A DNA stretch of 64,000 nucleotides from Zymoseptoria tritici IPO323. Taxonomy: Eukaryota; Ascomycota; Dothideomycetes; Mycosphaerellales; Mycosphaerellaceae. The notes below the pieces were generated by a model. That model saw only the letters and a list, made by a program, of their open reading frames with translations, was not told where the DNA came from and did no database searches. This document shows positions 41,854 to 54,020 of the stretch, one piece after another (positions within the stretch are counted from its first letter, which is position 1; every line of letters begins with the position of its first letter). A program made the position numbers and the translations under genes. The stretch is taken from contig NC_018206.1 of assembly GCF_000219625.1 (NCBI RefSeq), positions 186,001 to 250,000 of the forward strand. Direction: 5' to 3'.

Positions 41854-42969
41854 ATGCATTCCGCAATGCTTCATGATACCCACTTCCGCTCTCTCCTCCA
41901 CGTGCTCCTCTCCGCCCTCCTCCTCATACCCACCGCACACGCCGGCCTCGGAATCACCTTCGTCACACCAGCAGCAGGCTCGACATGGCCAGCCGGGCCC
42001 TTCACCGTCTCATGGCAGGACTCCCACAGTACCCCATCGATGAGCGACTTGGTATCCTACACTCTCACACTCCTGATCGGCGGCAATTCGGATACAACCT
42101 CGCAGACCATACGAACGATTGGCGAACCCAACAGCCCTGTGTCCGAAGGCAAGGTCGTGGCTGACATACCAGCAAATGTATCCGCCTCCTCGCAGAATGG
42201 ATTCTATTTAAAGATGGTCGCGAATACCACGTCGGGGTCGGAGATAGTCAATTATTCGAATCGCTTCACATTGATCGGACTGAATGGCACAACGGACGAG
42301 ACATACCTGGCAGCCGCACAAGCCGCGAATGGAGCGAACGATGTGCCGGCTGCGTACTCGATCGTCTCACCTACCATTACGAGCTCGTCCTCCTCTGCGA
42401 CTTCGACACCAACGTCCACAGCCCGCCCAGCTCCACCTCCTCCTCCTCCGACCAGCGATCGCGATCCCGAGAAAGGCAGCACAGGCGTCAACGTAGGACT
42501 GGTAATAGGCGGTATCTTCGCGATCATTGGCTTCATCTCAATCATAATCTGGATCCTACTCTTCGTCCGCCGTCGGCGAACTCGCAAATCCGCAAAGACC
42601 CTCTCAGCAAAAGAAGCGTCCGCCAACCGACGCACACAAGTCCTACTGGACTACAAAGCAGAACTCTCAGCAGACAACGAAATGCGAAGGTCCACGACCG
42701 CCGGCGAACTGAGTCCTGACGCCGAGATGTTCGAGATGGAAGGCCAAAAGCAAAGAGCGGTGGAGATGCAGGCGAAGAGGGATACGGTGCGGTATGAGTT
42801 GCAGGGCAGTGTAGTGGAGTTGGAGGCTGGAAGTGGGAGGAGGAGTCGGCTTGCCGGTGAGGAGGATGGATCAAGAGCAGGGAGATTCAGTTGGAGGCAG
42901 AGTCTACAACGGTTGAGTGGGGATCATCGGAGGAGTCGAGATGTACAGCCGCCGCCGCCGCCGGTGTAG
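41854..42969 (+). CDS. KRE9/KNH1-like extracellular domain protein with one membrane helix
   Basis: A 371-aa intronless type I membrane protein. A signal peptide (LLHVLLSALLLIPTAHA) is followed by an immunoglobulin-like KRE9/KNH N-terminal domain at about residues 32-135 (GITFVTPAAGSTWPAGPFTV at the start, NGFYLKMVANTT and YSNRFTLIGL near the end). This is the Ser/Thr-rich membrane-anchored family linked in yeast to beta-1,6-glucan assembly. A Ser/Thr/Pro stalk leads to one transmembrane helix (GLVIGGIFAIIGFISIIIWI) and a basic stop-transfer RRRR. The cytoplasmic tail is about 130 residues with a poly-Pro end. A surface role in the cell wall is inferred. Relatives usually have a GPI anchor, so the membrane-spanning form is a variant. 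Confidence 0.82.
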   Translation: MHSAMLHDTHFRSLLHVLLSALLLIPTAHAGLGITFVTPAAGSTWPAGPFTVSWQDSHSTPSMSDLVSYTLTLLIGGNSDTTSQTIRTIGEPNSPVSEGKVVADIPANVSASSQNGFYLKMVANTTSGSEIVNYSNRFTLIGLNGTTDETYLAAAQAANGANDVPAAYSIVSPTITSSSSSATSTPTSTARPAPPPPPPTSDRDPEKGSTGVNVGLVIGGIFAIIGFISIIIWILLFVRRRRTRKSAKTLSAKEASANRRTQVLLDYKAELSADNEMRRSTTAGELSPDAEMFEMEGQKQRAVEMQAKRDTVRYELQGSVVELEAGSGRRSRLAGEEDGSRAGRFSWRQSLQRLSGDHRRSRDVQPPPPPV

Positions 42970-43313
42970 ATGTGAAAGAGGGAAAGCCAATGTACAAAGT
43001 TATGATTTCACGAACTGGTGTACGAGGATTTGTCGGTGTCTACTTGCCCGACGAGCGTGAGCGCAGGACCTTAGAGTTTTCTGAACGAGCTGAGCTTTGC
43101 CGGCGGCCATGGATGACCACAAGCTGAGGAGCACCGGTAAGTTATCATATCTCTTGGTTCGAGACAACATGCCAGAGCTGACAAAGGATTTCTCTGCCGT
43201 GATGGATTGTGAGCGGCTTGACAGGCGCTCGGTCGCCCTGGCTTACGATACGCTACGGTATACTGCCTAATTTCTCGTCCTCTGAACCATGGACAATAGA
43301 CACCTCCGCGAAA
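42970..43313. other. Convergent intergenic region
   Basis: 344 bp between the 3' ends of the KRE9-like gene and the F-box-like gene. Nothing distinct is seen. Confidence 0.4.
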
Positions 43314-44780
43314 CTACTCGTCATCTCCATCGTCGTCCTCCAGGACGCTCTCCTCATCCGAGCTATCGAGGCTGTTCGCCTGGGGAACGGTCCAGTCCCA
43401 TACTCGATCCGCAACACCTTCGAGCCACTGTGCCACGGAGAGGCCGTATCGTGCCCGGAACTTGACTTCGCCCTGAAGCTCGCAGTCTTGATCATCAGAC
43501 TTGCTGCCTTCTAGTACGAATGAGATGGGCCTGCTGGACCGATTGCCAGGCCCCAGAGGAATCTGCGTGAGGTGGCCCAGTTTGACTGATTTGACCGATG
43601 TTGACGGCCGCAGTAGTCTAGCGAGATCTGAGAAAAATTGGAGACAGCCATCTGGAGCTGTGCGACTGTCGGCATTCGCGCAAAGGAAGTTGACGTTCCA
43701 TACTGAGAACGACGTCAATGCAAACTTGGTAAGGACGGCCAGAAGTGTCGATGATTTGAGCTCAGCATACCCAATGTCGAATTGTGTGAGCTTCGCGAAG
43801 AGCATTGGCGGCGTTGGTTGCGCTCTCATGCTTTGCACAGGCTCACCAAGCCAATCGAGGATGGTTTCTGCTCCTGGTCGACCAGCTGGGTTTCGGAAGT
43901 TCAAGCGCAGAGTTTCCAGGTTGGAAGATGATGCGAGAAACCGGCGGAGTGCGTCCTATTTTATTGTTAGCGCTTCGCATCGATGAGGAAGGATGATACG
44001 TACGGCATGAACTTTGTAAGCCGGGAGGTTTCGTTGCCGCAAGAACTGGCCAACATCCAGCATCAAGGACTTCGCTTCCGCCAGCATGGGCGCGGTTGAT
44101 GTACTGACGTAGAATCCATTGGGCGAGAGACCAGTAGAATGACGGAGAATCGCCTCCACCTTAAAAGGTCGGGCATGGCTTCCGCCAAGAGCAGCCATCA
44201 CGAGCGCGAACACTTGAGATGGGTTTTTATCCAGCGCCAGGCCAGCGCTCCGATAAGTTGACCAGCCCCAGCTCCGCCACCGCGCGTATGAGCCATCGCG
44301 CCCGCGGCCCTTGCCGTCAAAGTCTCGCACGCCGACAGACTGGAGGTGCGGCAGCTTGGTAAACGCTTCCTGCAGGAGTTCTCGGGCGGTGCCGCTGGCG
44401 AGGAGAATCTCACGATCCGCTTCTTGTGCGTCAACGAATCGCCCCATGTCGGTGTCGGTCATGGATGCGAGCTGGCCGCGATGCTGAGTGCTGATGAGGA
44501 CTTCACCCAGTCGCTTCGACAGGACCGGATGATTGGCGATGGAGAGCAGCGTCTTGAGACTGTCGTGCTCGATCATGAATTGGCGCTTGGTGAAGAATTC
44601 CTTGGCGAAGCTCTCGAAGAGGCTTTGTTCGATGTACTTGCAGTATCGGCGCATCTCACCCAGCTCGGGCGTAGTGAGGTAGGAAGAGATGGCGATGAGC
44701 AGTTCGGCTGGAAGATCCATGATGGTGGCCATGCTGGAGTTGGACCAGTTGAACATGGGAGGCGTGCTCGGTGATGCCAT
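43314..44780 (-). CDS. F-box-like protein of unknown target
   Basis: 472 aa in two exons (44780-44004 and 43955-43314; 48-bp intron with GTACGT donor). The N-terminus carries MDLPAELLIAISSYLTTPEL, an F-box-like helix set of the type common in fungal substrate adaptors of SCF ubiquitin ligases. The rest has LRR-like segments (LPHLQSVGVRDFDG, SSNLETLRLNF, LLRPSTSVKSVKLGHLTQIP) and an acidic C-terminus (SSDEESVLEDDDGDDE). The position of the spliced junction (YKVHA joined to DALRRFLASS) reads smoothly. The start could be the first or the second methionine (44780 or 44732). No specific partner can be named. Confidence 0.8.
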
Positions 44781-45071
44781 CTCGAAGGTGATGCACCGCC
44801 GAAGTGGTATGAAGTGGAAGAGAAGAGCAGAGGTTGGTTGTGGGCGATTGTTTTGGACAGCGGCGCATGTGCTCCGTACGACACGGCACAGGCAACCTCA
44901 GGCAGGCAGCAAGGAGCGCGACAGGGGTCATGCAGGTAAAAGTGGGTCTGCTGCCTGTTTCGGCCGGAGCTGAGTCCGCCGCGAGCTTCGTGTTTAAACC
45001 AATGCCTCTCGCTCTCCCTCTCCGACAACACCACCCCGCCGATTTACCATCCACTCCGATCACTTCACACG

Positions 45072-47161
45072 ATGGTGACCACCAGAGCTCCGAAGAAGCG
45101 CGCAGCGTCACCGGCTATCGACGATGCGGACGGAGCGCTGCCTCAGAAGCGACCGTCACGAGCAAAGAAAGCACCGCCAGCACAGCCAGCAAGTGACGAG
45201 GACGATGACGATGAGCTCATGCAGCAACAAGCACCACCCAAGAAGCGTGGCAGGGCACCAGCCAAGGCAAAGGACAGTCCGGTAGACGACGACGATGAAG
45301 ATGTGCCACCGCCTCCGAAGAAAGCACCTGGCAAGGGAAAAGGCAAAGCTAAAGCCACCGATACGAAGGATGAAGATGAAGTGGCGCCCGAAGCTTCCGA
45401 AGCGATTTCCAAAGACAACCAGTTCGCTACGACCGACAATCTTGTCGTCCCTGTGGACGAAACTTGTCCATTGAGCTCCAGAGGCTGGAGAGTCTACATC
45501 GACGATGACGATGGCATAATATACGACGCGTCGCTCAATCAGACTCACTCTTCCGGGAACAACAACAAGTTCTACAAGCGTTGGTCGCCATGATAACACT
45601 CCATCATGTGATATTTCAGCTGACACTTGTCGATAGTGCAAATTCTCACCGATGGCCGGCAGTTCCGCACCTGGACCCGCTGGGGCCGTGTTGGTGCCAA
45701 TGGTCAGAGCGCTCAACTCGGCGATGGCAGTCTTCAGTCTGCCATGAAGGAATTCGAGAAGAAATTCAAGGACAAAGCCGCGCTTACGTGGTCGAATCGA
45801 GCCGGTGCTCCAAAGCCTGGAAAGTATGTGTTTCTTGAGAAGAGCTATCTCCCGTCAGATGACGAGGATGAGGACGAAGATCAGGCTGGTCTCGCGGATG
45901 TGAAGCCTGGCCGGTCCCGCAGCACGTCTCCTTACAACAAGTGCACATTGGCGCCGGAAGTTGCCGAGTTGATGAAGTTGATCTTCAATCGAGAGCACAT
46001 GGACAGTGTCATGGCGGTGAGTGGACGTCGTCGTCTTGTCGAGGTCAATTTCACATACTGATCTCATGGCAGGACATGAACTACGACGTCGAGAAGATGC
46101 CTTTGGGCAAACTGAGCAAGGCGACCATCACGAAAGGTTACGATGCGCTCAAACGCCTCGCTGAGCTATTCGACGATCCCGACCTGGCGACATCACATCA
46201 TGGAATGGCCACCGTCCGCGAAGCCACCGAGCACTTCAGCGACTTGTACTACAGCTATATTCCTCACAACTTCGGCCGCAACCGTGCTCCCGTCATCTCG
46301 AACCATGAACATCTCAAGAAGGAGGTGGAGGTACTCGCTTCGTTGGCCGATTTGAAGGATGCAGACAAGATCATCAAGGCAGGAAAGGATAGAAGCTCAG
46401 GTCATCTCTTAGACTCCCAGTTCCAAAGCTTGGGCCTGCAAGAGACCACTCCCATCGACCGCGGCACGGATGAGTTCTCTCACATCAGCGACTACCTCAT
46501 CAACAGCCGCGGATCTACGCATGGCCACGAGTATAAGCTTCTCGACGTCTTCCGCATTGAGAGACAAGGCGAGATCGACCGCTTCGAGCGCAGTCACGGT
46601 AAGAGGACCGCCAGCGATCGTCGCCTCCTCTGGCATGGATCGAGGAGCACCAACTACGGCGGCATTCTCAGCCAAGGCTTGAGGATCGCACCACCAGAAG
46701 CGCCCGTGTCAGGGTATGTATGGCCTGTTGTGGAAGAAACTGCGTCGCGACTGACATGAGACAGATACATGTTCGGCAAAGGCATCTACCTCGCCGATAT
46801 GGCATCGAAGTCGGCGAATTACTGCAACTCATACGCAAGCGGCGGCCACGCACTTCTCCTCCTCTGCGAGGCTGAACTCGGCGATCCCATGCAGGAACTG
46901 GTCGATGCCTCCTACGACGCTGGAGACGATGCTCTCGCCAAAGGTCTCCTCTCGACATGGGGCCAAGGTGCCGTCGGACCCGCTTTGTGGAAGGATGCGT
47001 CTTGCGTGCACCCATCGCTCGCCGGTGTCCAGATGCCAGACACCGTCACCAAGCCTCCAGGCGACACGACAGTGCTGGATGCATGTTTGGAGTATAACGA
47101 GTACATCTGTTACAACGTGGATCAGGTGCGGCTGCGGTACTTGCTGCGGGTGAAGATGTGA
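45072..47161 (+). CDS. Poly(ADP-ribose) polymerase with WGR domain (PARP2/3-like)
   Basis: 641 aa in four exons: 45072-45579, 45637-46016, 46073-46713 and 46765-47161 (1926 nt; introns 51-57 bp). It uses NAD+ to add ADP-ribose to proteins at DNA breaks, in the nucleus. A Lys/Asp-rich disordered N-terminus is followed by the WGR DNA-binding domain (about residues 120-240, with WGRVGANGQ), the helical PARP regulatory domain (about 265-400) and the ADP-ribosyltransferase fold. The catalytic H-Y-E triad is intact: H484 in LLWHGSR, Y529 in KSANYC and E622 in YNEYICY. No BRCT or zinc-finger domains are seen, so it is shorter than those fungal PARPs that carry an N-terminal BRCT. The first donor is GTTGGT, slightly unusual, but the frame and the motif FYKLQIL support it. 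Confidence 0.95.
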
Positions 47162-47823
47162 AGAAGAGTCGGGCAAAGAAATGGCAAGGATCAATCGGAG
47201 TCGTGGGTTTATGCTTTCTTTCGGGATGGAGTTTAGGCGTTGATGATGGGACGCATGGGTCGGCGCACGAGAATCATGGCAGATCATGAGACTCCATCCG
47301 AACGAGAAGGATCGGTGTCAATTTCAAGGGGGTTGTTTCTCGGTTTTCTTCCCACAAACAACCGTTGCAATGGCAAGACATAGTTAAGTTGTTCAGCTCC
47401 GTTCCACTGACATGCATCACGTCCCTGTCCATTCGCTTTAGCTGACCATCGGGCAATGCGGGTACCTTGCCGGGACAAGATCCACTCTCGCCTTCTCCTT
47501 GCCTTGGATCCTTGCCGCTCCTTTTGCTTCCGATGTGGCTTCCACTGGCCTGCTCCATGCGCTCTCCTTCTCACCATTCGTGCCCGCGTCTCTCCTCTTT
47601 CGCTCGGTCGTGCCCAAACTGCTCGTGGCACCACCACGATTGGCTCACTCCGTACAATCCCACTAACGAGCGAGACTGCTGACATGAGACAAGTCGGCAC
47701 TGTTGAAACGGGACAAGTTGACACATTGCACAGAACACCGTTTGACATTGAGAGAAGACTTAGTCCCTCTTTGTGTAGGCAATGTTCGCTCCATCACCCT
47801 TGTTCTGCGAGGACTCCGCGGAG
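47162..47823. other. Convergent intergenic region
   Basis: 660 bp between the PARP and the CCCH gene. Overlapping open frames on both strands have no recognisable content. Confidence 0.4.
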
Positions 47824-48882
47824 TCATCGTCCGGAAGCAAGATGATCCCCCGTTTCGGCCTTCTGCTTCGCCATCCACCAGTTGCACGCAGTCGCCATCT
47901 CAATTGGGAGTGGGCCATACCCCTGCTTAACAAGTTCGACCCGCTGCTTCACCCGTTCTGGCATCTTGACAAACCACACCGTTCGCCATTCGCTGATCCA
48001 ATCCTGAAGCGCCGAAAGCTTCTCTGACTCTCCCAACGCGTCCTCCGGAGAGCCGTGCTGTGACACGGATGTGGCACTCGCCACACTCGCGTTAGCCAGC
48101 GCTCCTTTGTACACCTCCTTGCGGAAGCCACACTCGCGAAATTGCTCGTTCATGTCAAACAGCAGCATCGCTGTCTTCGCTGCCATATGCCCAGTCCTGC
48201 ATGCCTCTTTGTACGCTTTAGATTGCATCAAATCCAGCTTCAGGACGTCGTGTGACATCTTGCACGGCTGCTTCATCTGACATTCCCCCCAGATCCAATA
48301 CGAAGGACACGACTTCACTACATTCGTAGTGGACGTCACGGCCGTCTTGGGCGCACTCACCTCTTTCTCAACAATCTTGCTCATCACAGTCGGCGCGGAA
48401 TTTGGCTCCGCTGCACTCGCAGCGGGCACGATCCCAAATGCCTCCACCTTCTCACCATCAGCAAACCTGCTCAAGTCCGCCAGAGTGGCATCCAGCTCTT
48501 CCTGTGTCAGCCGTGCTGGCACGGGAATTCCGTGCTGCTCCAGCCACACAATCAACTCTTCTCTTTCAATGCACAAGGCTTTGGTCTTTTCCAAGACCGT
48601 CCTCAGCATCTGCGAATACTCCTCCTCGTCCACTGCGCGCATCTCTCTAGCTGCATCACCACCACCATCATCGTCAACGCCGCCTTCTCGCTTGCGGTTC
48701 GACCTGTATGCCGTGTTAGCTGGAGCTCAACAACACTCGAAACGGGATGTACGTTACATTTTGTGATGTTGGTTGATGAAGAAGCGAGAATTGACAACGA
48801 GCATTTCTCGGAAAGTCGAGTTACCCCGCACACGAAAATCCTTGCAGGGTTCCCAGGCAGAACTTGTGACGCTCGTGCACAT
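47824..48882 (-). CDS. Protein with one CCCH zinc finger
   Basis: 334 aa in two exons (48882-48758 and 48703-47824; 54-bp intron). A single zinc-finger motif C-x8-C-x5-C-x3-H (CPSYWIWGECQMKQPCKMSH) lies in the middle of the second exon. CCCH fingers of this type often bind RNA, but one finger with x8 spacing is not diagnostic. Upstream of it is an acidic helical region (EEEYSQMLRTVLEKTKALCI). Downstream is a conserved-looking helical part with several Trp (DWISEWRTVWFVKMPERVKQ, ACNWWMAKQK). The N-terminal exon (CKDFRVRGNSTFREMLVVNS) has no clear match. The start at 48882 is the first ATG after an upstream stop. Confidence 0.7.
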
Positions 48883-49187
48883 GGATAAGGTTCGGTCTGG
48901 CTCAATCTTCTTGATCCTTGCGATGCCGGATCTCGGTCTTACTTTCACGCTACCTTAGGCGCTATGAGCGACTTCACCTCAAGTGAACACAGGCAGAGCA
49001 GCTTCAATGGTTGTTGAACAGCAATCGTAGTGGCTGTGGCACGCTCCTTGGATTTCGGGATGATCCGTGTCAACAACAACAACGCTAGAGGGCTGCAGTG
49101 CCAAGGCGCCACTGGCGGATGCCGATCCACGTAGTTTTGGCGTCGCTGAAAATCCTGTCCACCTACATCAACCTCACCAACGACAAC

Positions 49188-50070
49188 ATGATGAAGCATT
49201 GTGATACTTGTCGCAAGTTAGGTCATGAGTGGTGGGAGGAAGGGTGTCCGGGACCATGTTGGCATTGCGGAGCATTGAAAGGTCACCCTGGCGCAAAATG
49301 TGCACTGGGCGACCGGTCCAATGCATACCACTTGCAGGAAAAGCCGGACGACCCGATGGAGGACGGCAAGATCTATCAAGCCAAGCTCTTGCAGATGATG
49401 CAGGAGCTAGCTGAGGAACAAGTCTATGTCGAGGTGTTGAAAGCGGCGCGAGATGAGGCGGAGAAAGAGATGACGAGAGAGAAGAAGAAGGCCAACAAGA
49501 AGGCCAGGAACACAGCTGCGAAAGCGAGGAGAAATGAGAAGAGGGCGGCGGAAAAGCAGTCGGAGAAGGAGAAGAGCGAGAAGTCGGCGCAAGAGGAACA
49601 GCAGCAGCCAATGCAGCCAACGCAGCAGCAGCAGCAGCAACCTCAGCAGCATCGGAACTTGTACGGCCCTGACGGGCTGGACAAGCATCCGGGCTTCGTG
49701 GGTACGGCGCGAAAGCATGAGAAGACTCGAGCAAGGAAGGAGGCCAACGCCGAGGAGGCCGACGCTGGCAAGTCTGCCAGCGCCGGTACCGAAAGCGCAG
49801 AAGGCTGATGAGACGGTGAGCGGGGACAACAGCACAGGAGGAGACTTCAATGTCGCTGATGCCGCTCCAGTGGAGCAGGAGAAGGCGAGTGTAGGTACCG
49901 CTGCTTCGGCAGGTGTAGCCAGCGCAGCCTCTGAACAAGAGGCAACGTGCGGCGGAAAGCCCCGGGCACAGATCGCTACTGACGCCGTTCTAGCGGAACA
50001 GAACAAGGTGAGTGCAGGCAATCCTGCTTCAGCAGATCCTGGGAAAAGCTTGTCGCACAGAATGAAGTAG
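49188..50070 (+). CDS. Protein with two zinc-knuckle-like motifs and a Lys/Glu/Gln-rich helix
   Basis: The start at 49188 places two Cys/His clusters at the N-terminus: C-x2-C-x4-H-x6-C (HCDTCRKLGHEWWEEGC) and C-x2-C-x5-H-x4-C (CWHCGALKGHPGAKC), both resembling CCHC knuckles of RNA-binding proteins. A long charged coiled coil (residues of about 65-140, with EKEMTREKKKANKKARNTAA) and a Gln-rich stretch follow. A 52-bp intron (49786-49837) would extend the protein with an Ala/Gly/Ser/Glu-rich tail to 50070. Without it the protein ends at 49808. The tail's composition matches the part before the intron, so I favour splicing. No homolog is named. Confidence 0.55.
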
Positions 50071-53000
50071 CGCGGTGTCCCGCGCAAATGCAATTGTTCG
50101 CTCGGTCCATCTTCTTTCCTCACACTCGTGACAATCTCGTCAAGGGCTCGAATGCTTTGCATAGCCGTTCCAACTACGGCACACGCCTTGCACTAATCTT
50201 TGAGTCACGATGGAGCAGTGCACAGCAACGACCGACCACACCATTAACGACGTCCGATCTTCACCCTTGCCCAGCCGCCCGCCGCCTATACCTCGAACAT
50301 ACTAACGACCGTCTTTAACCAGACCAGAGCATCTTGGTCACACCGATTTCGACCATGCCATCCTCATCGACCATCGACCACTTCATCACCCATTGCAGCT
50401 GTCACCTACAAAATCAACCTTCTTAAGGTCGGTCGTCCTTTGCCACACCTCTTACACACAAATACAACAACCTGTCCCGGGCCAGGCTTTGAGCAAAAGA
50501 GCAAGAACAACGTAACGGAGGCTTACCCGGTACTCCTGATCAGGAATGAGGTGGAGGGATCTGCAGTAAGTGTCGATAAGGTAGGCTGCTCTGCTTCAAA
50601 AGCCCTCGAAGACTTGATCTTTCGACATCGCCAATCTGTTCGCCTATGCCGACCTTGAATTTCCGGCCGACAGACACTTTAGCTGGCCGTTCAATGAAGT
50701 TTTCTTCGTTCAATACCACTTTCTTGCCACCAACAGCGCTTGATCTTTTCGGATCTCGTCACTACTATACTTATTCCTCCGTCCTACGATGACGACCTTA
50801 TTGTCGCAGTCCAGCCAGCTCAACCTTTCACTGCCACATTTCCATCGGTTCGACCTCACTGTCTCCAGCCTGTACCTCGACACCTCCACTTTACCGTCGC
50901 GGCCTACGATCTCAACCACACCGCCGCCGTTCCCCGTCCGACTACCTCACCGCCGTGGCCTATGATCTCAACCACACCGCCGCCGTCCGACTACCTCACC
51001 GCCGTGCCGCCGGCCAACTACTCGACTTGACTGTCTCGATCCGACCATCTCCACTCTGCCGTGCCTCTCCACAACTTCACATGATCCCTTCACCGTCAAA
51101 CTGTGAAGCCATCTGGTCCACTATCTGTCCACTACGCCGCTCACGTTTCCCCTTAACTAACCGCAAGTGCCACGCACTTCGCCGATTAGGTACCCTCCAC
51201 CTCCACAAGCACGAGCACGATCCTGCTTTATCGACTATCCTTCACCTCCACGAGCACGATCCTACCTTATCGGCCACCCTTTACTACACGAGCACAAGCA
51301 CAAGCACGAGCGCGATTCCACCGAAGTGACCACCCTTTACTACACGGGCAAAAGCACGAGCACGATCCTACTTCACCAACTACGCTTCACCTCTACGAGC
51401 ACGATCCTACCTTATCGGCCACCCTTTACTACACGAGCACAAGCACGAGCACGATCCTACTGAATCCCTACGTAAAAGTTTGTTCGATTAACAACACACT
51501 ACGATGCAGTGCCCTCGGCTACGCAACAGCAGCAGCCAGCTACAGCGATATTTGACTACCTCACAACCACCAAGACTTAATTGATCGCCCCCATAACCCT
51601 ACACTGAACTGCTCGCCAGCAGCGTGTTGACCGCCACGAATGATCCCCTTAACTAATTACCGCCATAATCTATTCATTGCGTGACTACGCCGCCAATTAC
51701 TGCATGCGTTCCCTCGTCCTCCAGCTGAACCAAGAGCAATAGCAATGATCATACCACACCTTCTGCGTCACCTGCGCTGGCTGCGCGCGCCTCCATGCTC
51801 CTCATTGCCTCATCAGCTGTGTGCCATGATAACGACCTCCGTGCGCTCCACCAGCGTCATCCTTAATAGCACCACCGGGCCATTCACCGAGCCATCCATC
51901 GAGTCTGACCACTGAGTCTTACCACCGAGCCTTTACCAGCCCACCAATCCTTCAGCGACACACCAGCCCTTCGGCGACACATCGATCCTTCGGCGACACA
52001 CCAGTCCTTCGGCGAAATCAGCCTTCACCACCTCACCAGCCTTCACCACCTCACCAGCCCTCATGCTCACCAGTCCTCATCCTCATCAGCCCTTAAGACG
52101 AGCACGCTCCCACTAAAGTGACCACCCTCATCACAACTTGTTACAGGTCTTGCGCTGCTCGTCCAGAGGATGTATGGCACTACTACCTGCCGTCAACCTT
52201 ACTATAAGCGCTACTCCCGCATCCGTAAAAGAGCAGAATTTTGGCAAGCTTGCGTACTCCCGAAGTCGACAACAGTAACGACCAGCCAAGACACCTAGCT
52301 TCAGACCCAGCAGATTACAACAACGAAGACCAAAGCCCAGGCTGCCGACCAATTTAACTCCACCGTCTCTGCAACTTCACCGTCTCTGCAACTCCACCGT
52401 CGTTTCGACTTCGCCGTCATTTCGACCTCGCCGTCCCTTCGACCTCTTCGATCCCGCCGTCCATTCGACCTCACCGTCCCTTCGGCCTTACCGTCCCTGC
52501 CTAACCGACCATGTCCTGTCTTCACGAGCTCGATGCTACTACTCCGCATCCACAAGCACCAACACGAGAACGACACCTCTTCACCGACCGACCGACAGAC
52601 CTTCTACCGTCCACCTCCACGAGCATAAGCACGATCCTGCACTCCCGACCACCGTTAACCACGTCCACGAGCAACATCATGCCTTACTAACTCCCCTTTA
52701 CCTCTACGAGCACGATCCGACCTCGCCGATCGCTCCCAGCTTCACCTCTATGAGCACGAGACCACTTCACCGACAGACAAGCTACATTTCTACGAGCAGT
52801 ATCCTGCCAGAGTCGAAGCACCTATTCAGGCACTTGCACCGTTACTAGCCTGTCTGACAGCATACACTGCAGACTAGAACAACTCGTCCCTCGACCTCCA
52901 CGGGCACGCCTTAAGCTCACGGAGCCTCCACGACCGCCTGCACGGACTCGACCACAATGCAATCTTACTACCGCGGTCCAGTTATTCCAACCTTGCTATC

Positions 53001-53390
53001 ACATCGCACTTACTCGACAGGCACGTTACAAGCTCGAAGTTGAAGTCACTTTCTTACCACGAACTAAGTGCAGCCTTGCTGTGGCAGTCCCACTATTCCG
53101 AATTTGATCACGTATACCTCGACCTCCCCGCCGCCGTCCAACTACTCGGCTTCACTCCCGTGACTAATGCCGAGTCTCCTTTAGTGCCGTCTTAATGCTG
53201 CCCGCGCCGTCTTCAATGCTGCCGTCTTCAATGCTGCCGTCTTTAATGCTGCTTACTAGCACCGTCTTAAATGCTACCTTTGATGCTGCCGTACTTAATA
53301 CTGTCGTCTCCGCAAGCGCCGTCTTCTATCGGGTTTTTACATCGTGTCGACTAACCTGTAAAACCTAGACTTCGGATGTAGTGGTCGTAG
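50071..53390. other. Gene desert of pyrimidine-rich degenerate tandem repeats
   Basis: No gene is supported over 3.3 kb. The plus strand is C/T-rich with A but little G, made of diverged short repeats. From 51170 to 51480 the CACGAGCACGATCCTAC-type words include a 52-bp block at 51251-51302 repeated at 51396-51447. From 51930 to 52080 the word CCTTCGGCGACACACCAG recurs. From 52350 to 52500 the word CACCGTC-CTTCGACCT recurs. From 53195 to 53310 the word GCCGTCTTCAATGCT recurs. The strand bias in composition is strong and continuous. Confidence 0.6.
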
Positions 53391-53429
53391 GGCTATTTCG
53401 ACAGGACGGTAGCTTTGCAAGGAGTCACC

Positions 53430-54020
53430 TCCTACGTTAAATCTATTGAAGCTAAATTAAGGAGTACGTTGTGTTGGCCGCCCTGCAAAATTCGCAGAGT
53501 AGTAGCCGGCGCTGTCGCTAAGCAAAACGCTGTTAAAGTTCAAAATACCGAGCTTTTGCGGCTTTGTACCTACTCCAAATCTAATGAAGCCAAATCGAAG
53601 AGCACATCGTGTCGATTGTCCTGTGAAAAGCGTAGAGTCGTTGTTGCTACCGTTGTCGAGTAAAACGCGGTTGAAGTTCAAAATATCGAGCTTTCGTAGC
53701 ACGAAGTCGGGCCGAAAGGAGAGTCTATAACACGGCGACTATACAACAACGAAACAAGAACATCGAGCTTTCGCAAATCTAAGGAAACTAAATAACGCTA
53801 TCTCGAGCACTTTCTCTTGTTGGAAGACTACAGAGCTACAAGTAGCATAGATTTCGAGATAAAACGCAAAACAAGTTTCAAACACCGAGCTTTTGCAGTT
53901 CCAAACAAGCCAAGTCCAGCGAAGAGGAGTGATATGTGTACTTTCGAAGTTACAGAGTCGTATTTTTGCCGTTGTCGAGATATGCACTGTTAAAGTTCGA
54001 AATACCGAGCTTAACAGCAG
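53430..54020 (+). repeat. About 140-bp degenerate tandem repeat, four to five copies
   Basis: The core aaagttcaaaataccgagctt recurs at about 53535, 53672, 53867 and 53992, with a shorter relic near 53755. A second shared block (aaatct-a-tgaagc-aaat-aag-agtac-tcgtgt) stands about 100 bp before the first two cores. Copies differ by substitutions and indels. Confidence 0.7.
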
